This document shows, piece after piece, positions 11,282 through 18,357 of a stretch of 44,893 bases of DNA (position 1 is the stretch's first letter; the number at the start of each line of letters is the position of its first letter). The position numbers and the translations under genes were made by a program. The DNA lies in contig JAEMRJ010000006.1 of the NCBI GenBank assembly GCA_016463365.1, forward strand, positions 1 to 44,893, in the 5' to 3' direction. This DNA is from Thermoleophilaceae bacterium (GTDB taxonomy: Bacteria > Actinomycetota > Thermoleophilia > Solirubrobacterales > JACPNS01). The notes under the pieces are model-generated. The model was given only the letters and a program-made list of their open reading frames with translations, did not search any database and had not been told where the DNA came from.

Positions 11282-12139
11282 CTACGGGCCGACCTGCGGG
11301 ACGATCGAGTCGGCCGTCTCTTTGTAGCCGTAGTCGCCCTTGGCTCCGTTGAAGATCGAAACGAGCGCGTAGTAGCCCGCGTATGACTGGATGTCGTCGA
11401 CGGTTGAAAGACCGAGCGAGTTGTACCACTTGATGTTGCTCGGCTCGGTCGTCGTGTTCTCGACCCCGGCCACGCGCGATGCCTGCTGCGAAAGCCCCGC
11501 GACGACCCCGCGTTCGAACCCGTCAAAGACCTTGCCGTCGGCTGTGTCGGCGTCGGGCGCCTCTTGGCGTGCATACGCGAACAGACGGGCGCGACTGAGA
11601 TCTCCGGAGAGTCGGCTGAAGACGAGCCGGCGCATGACGCCGGTGTTCCTGCCGCGCGCGAGGCGCCGACCGACGGCGCGGCCCAACTGGTCGGCCTCGG
11701 CGGCGGTGGGAGTTTCATCGTTGACCACGTCATTCAGGTCAAGCGCGCTGGCGATTTTCTCGTACTGCGGCCTGGCCAGCAGCTGCGCGATGTACTGCAC
11801 GTCTGCGCCAGCCGGCTCGACGGCCCGGGTGACCGACTTGAGCGTGCTCTGCGCGACAGTTGCAGAACCGATGGTCGCCACACGCTCGCCCGACATCCGG
11901 TCGCTCACCAGCTGCGGATAGGCAGTGCCGATGAACTCAATCTGGCGCTCGAGCTCGTCTTTGCGGTCGCTGGATTCCTGACGCGACTCGTTCAGGTCTT
12001 TCTTCAGAGAGTCCTCGAGGTTGCCGCGCACGTCATTGACCAGGCCGGTGTCGCCGAGCGTCACGCCCAGAAGCAGCCCCAGGGCGAGCGCGACAAACAC
12101 GGCTGCCAGTGACATGGCGTGATATCGAAAGTCGATCAT
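11282..12139 (-). CDS. steB: SteB/MctB-like membrane-anchored protein (copper transporter family by name)
   Basis: A 285-residue protein with the family's N-terminal MIDFRYHAMSLAAVFVALALG, a single membrane helix (about 9-27), then an acidic coiled coil (about 30-70) and an extracytoplasmic alpha/beta region. The mycobacterial homologue was called MctB (copper export), while the corynebacterial one, SteB, works with SteA at the division septum to activate the peptidoglycan hydrolase RipA. It follows steA by 43 bases, as in those genomes, which favours a cell-division role. No Cys- or Met-rich copper site is evident. Confidence 0.85.
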   Translation of the reverse strand: MIDFRYHAMSLAAVFVALALGLLLGVTLGDTGLVNDVRGNLEDSLKKDLNESRQESSDRKDELERQIEFIGTAYPQLVSDRMSGERVATIGSATVAQSTLKSVTRAVEPAGADVQYIAQLLARPQYEKIASALDLNDVVNDETPTAAEADQLGRAVGRRLARGRNTGVMRRLVFSRLSGDLSRARLFAYARQEAPDADTADGKVFDGFERGVVAGLSQQASRVAGVENTTTEPSNIKWYNSLGLSTVDDIQSYAGYYALVSIFNGAKGDYGYKETADSIVPQVGP

Positions 12140-12182
12140 GCGGCGTGCAATCCAATCAGATGAAGTTTTGGCGACAGTGCGA

Positions 12183-13364
12183 TCAGCCGATTCCGAAGGT
12201 CACTTTGAACTTCAACCAGATCAGATCCACGAGGTCGCTGAGCGAAGGTGAGACCAGGACGGCGACGATCAGCGCGAAGGCGCCGGCAACGAGCACCGCG
12301 CTGAGCGCGCGGTTGCTCGGCCTGGGACGGTAGAGGCGGCTCACACCCTTGGCGTCGATCAGAATTTCACCGACGCGCACGCGCGTCAGAAACGTCGACG
12401 CCATCCCCTTGCGGTTCTTGTCGAGGAACTCAACGAGGTTGAAGTGTGCGCCGACGGTGACGATCAGGCGGGCGCCTTCTTCTGCGGCCATCAGCATCGC
12501 GATGTCCTCGCTGGTGCCCGTCGCCGCGACGGTCTTGTAGGGCACGCCGAGCTGTTCGAGCCGTTCGCTCCCGGGCGCGCGCCCGTCGGCGTACGCGTGA
12601 ACGAGCAGTTCCGCGCCGCAGGCAAGAACTGAGTCCGCAGCTGAGTCCATGTCGCCGACGATCATGTCGGGCCTGTGGCCCTCATCGACAAGCGCGTCGC
12701 CGCCGCCGTCGACGCCGATCAGGATCGGCTTCTCGTCGCGGATGTAGCTGCGCAGGGCCCTGAGGTCACGCTGATGGTCGACGCCGCGCACGACAACAAG
12801 GACATCGCGGTCGCGAAAAACCGTCCTGAGCTCAGGGAGGTCGATCTTGCCCGAGAGCAGTTCGCTCTCCTGGCGGATGTGGTTGATCGTGTTCTCGGCG
12901 AATCGTTCGAGCGCGCGGCCGACTTCGCGCTTGGCCTGCTCGTACTTGTCCGCGACGACTTCGGTGGTCTGCACCTCGCCACGGGCAAGGACGATGCCAT
13001 CGCGTAGAACCTCTCCACCACGGACGGTGATCTGGTCGCCGTCGCTCAACTGATCAAACAGGTCGTTGTCAGCCACGTCAACCAGATGCACACCAGCACC
13101 GGCGATGATGGTCGGCCCGGTGTTCGGGTAGTCGCCGGTGGACGATTCGGCAACATTGATCACGCAGCTCACGCCTTTGCGCACAAGCTCTTCGCCCGAG
13201 ACCCGGTCAATGTCCTTGTGGTCGATCAGTGCGATCTGACCGGGCATCAGCGTCTTTGTGAGCAGCTTGGTACGCCTGCCGGGACGGACCAGTCCCTTGA
13301 CGACCGTCGACCGCGACATGGTCGCGACTTCTTCCCCCGCCGTGCCGGCCAGATTCCGCTGCAT
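12183..13364 (-). CDS. steA: SteA-like cytokinetic-ring protein
   Basis: A 393-residue protein with a soluble N-terminal region and a domain resembling thiamin pyrophosphokinase catalytic cores (GVDGGGDALVDEGHRPDMIVGDMDS, about 215-245), then a C-terminal membrane helix (ALSAVLVAGAFALIVAVLV, about 352-372) and a short tail. Corynebacterial SteA is a septal protein that controls the hydrolase RipA together with SteB, which is the next gene here. Whether the kinase-like domain binds a nucleotide is not known. ATG 13364 is used; ATG 13319 (start MSRSTVVKG) is an alternative. It follows recN by 41 bases. Confidence 0.87.
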   Translation of the reverse strand: MQRNLAGTAGEEVATMSRSTVVKGLVRPGRRTKLLTKTLMPGQIALIDHKDIDRVSGEELVRKGVSCVINVAESSTGDYPNTGPTIIAGAGVHLVDVADNDLFDQLSDGDQITVRGGEVLRDGIVLARGEVQTTEVVADKYEQAKREVGRALERFAENTINHIRQESELLSGKIDLPELRTVFRDRDVLVVVRGVDHQRDLRALRSYIRDEKPILIGVDGGGDALVDEGHRPDMIVGDMDSAADSVLACGAELLVHAYADGRAPGSERLEQLGVPYKTVAATGTSEDIAMLMAAEEGARLIVTVGAHFNLVEFLDKNRKGMASTFLTRVRVGEILIDAKGVSRLYRPRPSNRALSAVLVAGAFALIVAVLVSPSLSDLVDLIWLKFKVTFGIG

Positions 13365-13405
13365 TGGAGGGACTTTAGATCACCGTTGCCGGCGGTGAAA
13401 CTGAC

Positions 13406-15112
13406 TTAAGCGGCGGCCAACAGCTCCCGCGCATGCTTTCGGGCGCCACTGTCGTCGGCGTCCGCACCGAGCATCCGACAGAGCTCATTGACGACCTCTT
13501 TGTCGGAAAGCCGCAGCACCTCGGTGCGTGCCGCGCCCTCCCCGGCCGACTTCTCGATACGGAAGTGACTTTCGGCCGCTGCTGCGACCTGCGGAAGGTG
13601 CGTGATGCAGATGACCTGGCGCTCCTGCCCGAGTGCGCGCAGCTGCTCGCCCACGGCTCGCGCTGTGTGACCGCCGATGCCGGCGTCGATTTCGTCGAAG
13701 ACGAACGTCTGGTCTGCCGGGGGATTGCCGGCAGTGAGCAGCGCAAGCATCACGCGGGAGAGCTCGCCGCCGGATGCCGTCTCGCGCAGCGGCGCTGCTG
13801 CGATGCCGGGGTTCGGGGCAATCATGAATTCAACGACATCAGCGCCTGTCGGGCGGATGTCGCCCGCCACCGGGGATATTTCGATTTCGAATGACGCGCC
13901 TTCAAGCGCGAGCAGCGAGAGGCGCTCGCGAACGGCAGCGGCGAGTTTCGGGGCGGCTTTCCTGCGCGCCTTTGACACCTCGCTCGAAAGCGTCTGCTGC
14001 CGAGCACGCAGATTCGCGAGTCGCCCGGTAAACCCTTCGATCTGTTCACCGGCGTCAGAGAGCCGGTCGCGGTCCTCGCGGCAACGCTCGGCGTGCTGCA
14101 ACACGAGTTCGATCGAACCGCCGTGCTTGCGCTTGAGACGCTCGTAGCCGTCGAGCCGATCGTCGAGCTGGGCGAGGCGTTCGGGGTCGGCTGCGAGGCC
14201 TGCGCAGTACGCGCGCAGGTCAGCTGCGACGTCCTGGAGCTCCAGAGCAACTGCCGCCGCGCGATCCGCGAGCGAAGCAAGCTGGGGATCCGCACCGGAG
14301 GACCCCTGGAGTTGGGTGACCGCGCCGGCAAGGAGAGACGAGGCGCCGGTCCCCCCCGGAACTCCGGCATCCTCGTCTTCGAGCGCAGCAAGCGCGCCCT
14401 CTCCTGCCAGTCGCAGTTCATCAACCGACCGCAGTCGGTCGCGCTCTGCCGAGAGATCAGCCTCTTCGGCGACCTCCGGCGCGAGTTCTTCGATTTCGGC
14501 CAGCTCAAACTCGATCAGGCCGAGCTCGCGCTCGCGCCTGCCCGCGAGAAGCTCGAGTTCAGCGAGCGTGCCCGTGAGTTCGGATGCCTCCGCGTGCAGT
14601 GCGCTCAGCTCGGCCAGGCGTTCGCCGTGCTGATGGCCGGCAGAACCGAGCGCGAATGCGTCAAGCACTGCAAGCTGCGCGCCCGCGAGCGTGAGTTTTC
14701 GGTGTTCGTGCTGCCCGTAGAAAGCAACAAGTGCTCCACCGAGAAGCTGCAGGTCTGCTGCCGTCGAAGAGCGTCCTTCGATGTAGGCGCGGGTGCGTCC
14801 TTCGGGAGTGACCCTTCGGCCGACCGCAATCTCGGATGCGTCGGGATCCGCGAGTCGCTCACGCAGGTCGGCAAACTCGGGTGCGTCAAGCAAGCCCTCG
14901 GGCAGCTCGAAGAGACCTTCGACGTATGCCTCGGCGGCGCCGGGCCGGACGATCCCCCGCTTCGACCTGCCCCCCAGCAAGAGGTCGATCGCGTGGGCGA
15001 GCATCGTCTTTCCGGCGCCGGTTTCGCCGGTGATCACGTTCATTCCGCGACCGAGTGAGAGCTCGGCCCGTTCGATCAACAGAAGGTTTTCTATGCGCAG
15101 CTCGAGAAGCAT
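13406..15112 (-). CDS. recN: DNA repair protein RecN
   Basis: The 568-residue SMC-like ATPase acts at double-strand breaks. The N-terminal MLLELRIENLLLIERAEL is followed by Walker A GETGAGKT (about 32-39). Long coiled-coil arms rich in Glu, Arg and Leu span roughly 150-370, and the C-terminal half has the ABC signature ASGGELSRVMLAL with Walker B TFVFDEIDAGIGG. A GTG at 15145 opens the frame earlier, but ATG 15112 with AAGG upstream gives the family's usual N-terminus. No SOS box was seen upstream; the gene seems to be transcribed with tlyA and nadK. Confidence 0.95.
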   Translation of the reverse strand: MLLELRIENLLLIERAELSLGRGMNVITGETGAGKTMLAHAIDLLLGGRSKRGIVRPGAAEAYVEGLFELPEGLLDAPEFADLRERLADPDASEIAVGRRVTPEGRTRAYIEGRSSTAADLQLLGGALVAFYGQHEHRKLTLAGAQLAVLDAFALGSAGHQHGERLAELSALHAEASELTGTLAELELLAGRRERELGLIEFELAEIEELAPEVAEEADLSAERDRLRSVDELRLAGEGALAALEDEDAGVPGGTGASSLLAGAVTQLQGSSGADPQLASLADRAAAVALELQDVAADLRAYCAGLAADPERLAQLDDRLDGYERLKRKHGGSIELVLQHAERCREDRDRLSDAGEQIEGFTGRLANLRARQQTLSSEVSKARRKAAPKLAAAVRERLSLLALEGASFEIEISPVAGDIRPTGADVVEFMIAPNPGIAAAPLRETASGGELSRVMLALLTAGNPPADQTFVFDEIDAGIGGHTARAVGEQLRALGQERQVICITHLPQVAAAAESHFRIEKSAGEGAARTEVLRLSDKEVVNELCRMLGADADDSGARKHARELLAAA

Positions 15113-15154
15113 GCGACCTTTGTACAGGTCGCGTCGGACGAACACCTGTTCGGG

Positions 15155-16000
15155 TCAGCTGGCGAGTTTGCCGAACTTGTCTCGGAAGCGGTCGTAGAAG
15201 TTGGAACCGGGCAGCTGCGCGAGCAGCGTGGCGTTGTCCTCGAAGGCGACCTCTGCGGTCTCGCCCACCGGGAGCGTGCCGACCATCAGTCCGTCAACAA
15301 GTATCTCAAGTTCGTCGCGACGTCCGGAGTTGGTCACGCCAAGTACATCCCCCGGCGCCGCCACCAGCGCGCGAGCCGTCAATGTGTGCGGAGCGATGAA
15401 GCTGACGACGTAGCCCTCGACGCCCCAGGCCAGGATCGGCCCGTTGTTGGCAAGGTTGTACCCGGTCGATCCAGCAGGCGTAGCGGCAACAACGCCGTCA
15501 CAGCGCACGCGTCCGACGGGCTCATCGGAAAGCCCGTAGGCGACCTCAGCAACGCGGGCATCGCGGGCACGATGGAAGGAAACGTCGTTCACGCCGAGCA
15601 CGTCGATCTCTGCGTAGTTCAGTCGCAACGCCGGCAGCTCAAGCGTCTCAAACGCGCCGGAGAAGGCGAGATTAAGTCCATCCGGAAGGGCCTCGCGCTC
15701 TGCGGTCGTCAGGAAGCCGATGGTTCCGAAGTTGAAACCGAACGTCGGTGTCTTCGTGCCGGCAAATGTGCGCAGCGAACGCAGGATCGAACCGTCTCCG
15801 CCCAGGACGATCGCGATGTCGGGCTCTGCGGCCGCAAGCTCAGCATTCACGAGGTACTCCACCCCGTCATTCGACTGCTCCGGCTCTGGCGTGTCGTAGA
15901 TCAACTCGCAGTCGAACTCAGCGGCGATCGACCGTAGCCGCTCAAGCGCCGGCTCGACGTTGTCGTTGGGAAAGTGGTGGGTGATGACAGCTGCGCGCAT
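15155..16000 (-). CDS. nadK: NAD kinase
   Basis: The 281-residue kinase phosphorylates NAD to NADP using ATP or polyphosphate. It has the diagnostic GGDGS loop (VLGGDGSILRS, about 68-78), an ND in GVNDVSFHR where many homologues have NE, the TPAGSTGYNLANNGP block, and the C-terminal beta-rich domain. The length is normal. The ATG at 16000 lies 12 bases after the tlyA stop. The tlyA-nadK-recN order is widespread in Gram-positive bacteria and supports the call. Confidence 0.95.
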   Translation of the reverse strand: MRAAVITHHFPNDNVEPALERLRSIAAEFDCELIYDTPEPEQSNDGVEYLVNAELAAAEPDIAIVLGGDGSILRSLRTFAGTKTPTFGFNFGTIGFLTTAEREALPDGLNLAFSGAFETLELPALRLNYAEIDVLGVNDVSFHRARDARVAEVAYGLSDEPVGRVRCDGVVAATPAGSTGYNLANNGPILAWGVEGYVVSFIAPHTLTARALVAAPGDVLGVTNSGRRDELEILVDGLMVGTLPVGETAEVAFEDNATLLAQLPGSNFYDRFRDKFGKLAS

Positions 16001-16012
16001 TGCTCTTGGTGA

Positions 16013-16819
16013 TTATCGCGCTTCCGGCTCGACGCCCTCAGCTGCCGCACGCAGATCTGCGAGACCAGGACGGGAAGGCTCGGCGAGCCAGAGGAATGCC
16101 TCAAGGTTTCCGGCGGGCCCGGGAAGGCCCGATGAGCATGCTCCGAGCACCGAGAAGCCGATCGCGACTGCCGACCGGGCCGCAGCTTCGATCGCGTCTG
16201 TGCGGGATTCTCGATCGCGCACCACTCCGCCCTTGCCAACGTTCCCGCGACCAACTTCGAACTGCGGCTTGACCAGGGCGAGAAAATCGAAATGCTCCGC
16301 GGCGACCGACCTGAGCGCCGGCAGAACTTTCTCAAGCGCAATGAAAGAGAGGTCCGCGACAAGCAGGTCCGGCGCGTATTCAAGGTCGTCCGGCTTCAAC
16401 TCGCGGACGTTCATCCGCTCGATGACAGTCACCCGTTCGTCCTCGCGCAGCTTCCAGTGCAACTCGCCGTAGGCGACATCGATCGCGATCACGTGCCGCG
16501 CGCCGCGCTGAAGCAGACAGTCTGTGAAGCCGCCGGTGCTCGCGCCGGCGTCAAGCGCAAAGCGGCCGGCCGGGTCGATTTCGGGGAACGCCTCTAGCGC
16601 ATTCTCAAGCTTGATGCCGCCGCGGCTCACGTAGCGATTCCGCTGGGCGACGATCAGTTCGATGTCGTCGGGGACCGTCTGCCCCGGCTTGTTGATGCGA
16701 CGCCCGCCGTTCTTGAGCTGCACGTCCCCCGCCAGGATCGCAGCAGAAGCTTTGGCCCGAGAATCAAAAACCCCTCGATCGACCAGAAGTACATCCACCC
16801 GCACCCGTCGCTCCCCCAT
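16013..16819 (-). CDS. tlyA: TlyA family rRNA 2'-O-methyltransferase (S4 domain)
   Basis: A 268-residue methyltransferase. The N-terminal S4 RNA-binding domain (VRVDVLLVDRGVFDSRAKASAAI) is followed by an FtsJ-like Rossmann domain with the SAM motif LDAGASTGGFTDCLL (about 90-104) and a catalytic Lys in ALVKPQFE. In mycobacteria TlyA methylates 16S and 23S rRNA ribose and makes ribosomes sensitive to capreomycin. ATG 16819 is chosen because the S4 domain begins there. The frame stays open for 78 further codons upstream, but that stretch runs through a strong terminator hairpin and has no recognisable protein features. First gene of the minus-strand run that includes nadK, recN, steA and steB. 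Confidence 0.92.
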   Translation of the reverse strand: MGERRVRVDVLLVDRGVFDSRAKASAAILAGDVQLKNGGRRINKPGQTVPDDIELIVAQRNRYVSRGGIKLENALEAFPEIDPAGRFALDAGASTGGFTDCLLQRGARHVIAIDVAYGELHWKLREDERVTVIERMNVRELKPDDLEYAPDLLVADLSFIALEKVLPALRSVAAEHFDFLALVKPQFEVGRGNVGKGGVVRDRESRTDAIEAAARSAVAIGFSVLGACSSGLPGPAGNLEAFLWLAEPSRPGLADLRAAAEGVEPEAR

Positions 16820-16854
16820 CCCGCCAATCCTAGATCCGAGAGGGGCAGGCTTTA

Positions 16855-17044
16855 AAGAGAAAGACCCCGCGTTGGGCGGGGTCTGTCTCTGGGGAGGATA
16901 CTGCTGTGTCTTTGGGTCAGCTCGTTCAGGGGGGAGTGAGCTGAGCCCTGTAAGAAATCGTGTCCGGTCGAACTTGGAGGCGACTTCCGTATCTGGAATC
17001 AAAGATACGCACCGGTATGTGATGTGTCTGTGAGATTGCTCACA
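16855..17044 (-). ncRNA. Structured leader or small RNA upstream of tlyA
   Basis: The 283-base gap between tlyA and the divergent oxidoreductase contains, on the minus strand, four successive hairpins: TGTGAG/CTCACA (17029-17044); CGTATCT/AGATACG (16988-17009); GGG-TCAGCTC paired with GAGCTGA-CCC (16914-16948) with a 14-base loop containing six consecutive C; and a terminator (16862-16884). The order of hairpins ending in a terminator about 43 bases before the tlyA ATG suggests a transcription attenuator or a free-standing small RNA of about 190 bases. The C6 loop recalls actinobacterial 6C RNA, but only one such loop is present. No clear promoter was found. Confidence 0.42.
16862..16884 (-). 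terminator. Intrinsic terminator hairpin 5' of tlyA
   Basis: A perfect 9-bp stem, AGACCCCGC paired with GCGGGGTCT, with a 5-base loop. Read on the minus strand it is followed by a T-rich TTTCTCTTT run, the layout of a Rho-independent terminator. On the plus strand no T-run follows. Because it sits between the tlyA ATG and any upstream promoter on that strand, it would end a small RNA or work as an attenuator. Confidence 0.7.
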
Positions 17045-17087
17045 CTTGCACAAAGTCTCTGCGGTGCCCGATCAGCGCCGCGTCCAA

Positions 17088-17093
17088 TAGGAT
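17088..17093 (+). promoter_or_regulatory. Possible -10 element of a leaderless promoter
   Basis: TAGGAT lies 9 bases before the ATG at 17103, and no ribosome-binding site is present. This would give a transcript starting at or near the ATG. There is no good -35 at the right distance, so the call is tentative. Confidence 0.28.
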
Positions 17094-17102
17094 GCCAACC
17101 CA

Positions 17103-18275
17103 ATGGAAAAGCGAGACTTCGACATAGTTTTGTACGGTGCAACCGGGTTTGTTGGTGAGCTCACGGCGGAGTACCTGGCTGAGAACGCCCCGAGTGGTCT
17201 GAAATGGGCTCTGGCCGGTCGAAATCACGAAAAGCTGACAAAGCTTCGCGACAGGCTCGCCGCCGACAAGCCAGAGCTTTCAGAGCTGCCACTGCTCGCA
17301 GCGGACGCCGAAGACGCCACGTCGCTTGAAGAGCTCGCGCAGAGCACTCGCGTGCTGATCACCACGGTCGGCCCCTATGCCATCTACGGCGAGCCGCTGG
17401 TCAAGGCCTGCGCAGAAAACGGCACGGACTATCTCGATCTGACCGGCGAACCGGGATTTGTCGACGAGATGTATGTCAAGTACGACGCAGTCGCCAAAGC
17501 ATCCGGCGCAAAGATCGTTCACTGCTGCGGATTTGACTCCATTCCGCACGACCTCGGCGCCTACTTCACAGTTCTTCAGTTGCCCGAAGACGTGCCGATC
17601 ACCGTCGAGAGCCGAGTGCGCGCTTCCGGAATGGTCTCTGGCGGAACCTTCTATTCAGCGCTCAACGGAATGGGTCACGCAAAGCAGACGGTCGACGCGG
17701 TGCGCGCGCGACGCAAGGTCGAGCCCCGTCCGGAGGGTCGCAGAGTCGGCACCGCCAGGCCCGGGCTCAGGCGCGACAAGGAAATGGGGATGTGGACGGC
17801 GCCACTTCCGACGATCGATCAGTTCGTCGCGGAGCGTTCGGCCGCTGCGCTGGATCGTTACGGACCAGACTTCAAGTACGGGCACAACTATGCCGCAAAG
17901 CATCTGCCCACAGTGGTTGCCGGAACGGCAGGCGTCGCGACGATGTTTGTGCTCGCGCAGATTCCGCCGGTGCGCAGAGGACTGATGAAGCTGATTCCGC
18001 CGGGGACGGGGCCGAGCGCCGAGAAGCGCGCCAAGAGCTGGTTCCGGGTCGAGTTCGTCGGAACCGGCGGCGGCAAGACCGTTCGCACCGCGGTGTCTGG
18101 CGGCGAGCCCGGTTATGACGAAACATCCAAGATGCTCGCTGAGAGCGGCCTCGCACTGGCACTCGACGTCACGCCCGAGCGCTCCGGACAACTGACGCCG
18201 GTTGCAGCGATGGGCGATGCTCTGCTTGAGCGCCTGCCGAAAGCCGGCATCAAGATCGAAGTCCTGGACGCCTGA
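17103..18275 (+). CDS. Saccharopine dehydrogenase-like / trans-acting enoyl reductase family oxidoreductase
   Basis: A 390-residue NAD(P)-binding protein. The N-terminal Rossmann fold carries VLYGATGFVGELTAEYL (GxxGxxG, about 10-26) and ALAGRNHEKL. The family blocks TTVGPYAIYGEPLVKACAE, TDYLDLTGEP and HCCGFDSIPHDLG are clear. Homologues include mycobacterial trans-acting enoyl reductases of phthiocerol and glycolipid synthesis and many uncharacterised proteins, so the substrate here is not known; a lipid-related reduction is plausible. It is the only plus-strand gene between 5160 and the window end, stands alone, has no visible ribosome site, and ends at a long hairpin terminator. Confidence 0.85.
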   Translation: MEKRDFDIVLYGATGFVGELTAEYLAENAPSGLKWALAGRNHEKLTKLRDRLAADKPELSELPLLAADAEDATSLEELAQSTRVLITTVGPYAIYGEPLVKACAENGTDYLDLTGEPGFVDEMYVKYDAVAKASGAKIVHCCGFDSIPHDLGAYFTVLQLPEDVPITVESRVRASGMVSGGTFYSALNGMGHAKQTVDAVRARRKVEPRPEGRRVGTARPGLRRDKEMGMWTAPLPTIDQFVAERSAAALDRYGPDFKYGHNYAAKHLPTVVAGTAGVATMFVLAQIPPVRRGLMKLIPPGTGPSAEKRAKSWFRVEFVGTGGGKTVRTAVSGGEPGYDETSKMLAESGLALALDVTPERSGQLTPVAAMGDALLERLPKAGIKIEVLDA

Positions 18276-18282
18276 ACCGTTT

Positions 18283-18355
18283 CAAGCCAGATTCTGCATC
18301 AACATACGTCCTGCCGACCCTCGGCAAGACGTATGTTGAGGCAATTTTTGGCTTG
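18283..18355. terminator. Long convergent hairpin terminator
   Basis: An 18-base stem (18300-18317 with 18321-18338, one C/A mismatch, loop CCC) lies between the convergent oxidoreductase and dxs genes. An outer pair CAAGCCA (18283-18289) with TGGCTTG (18349-18355) flanks it, and a T5 run (18345-18349) follows on the plus strand. It very likely ends transcription of the plus-strand gene and may also block readthrough from dxs, whose TAG lies at 18358-18360. Confidence 0.85.
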
Positions 18356-18357
18356 GA

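Noticed and set aside
16820..17053. Extension of tlyA by 78 codons
   Set aside because: The frame is open, but it passes through a perfect terminator hairpin, has no family similarity and lies before the S4 domain, where TlyA proteins begin.
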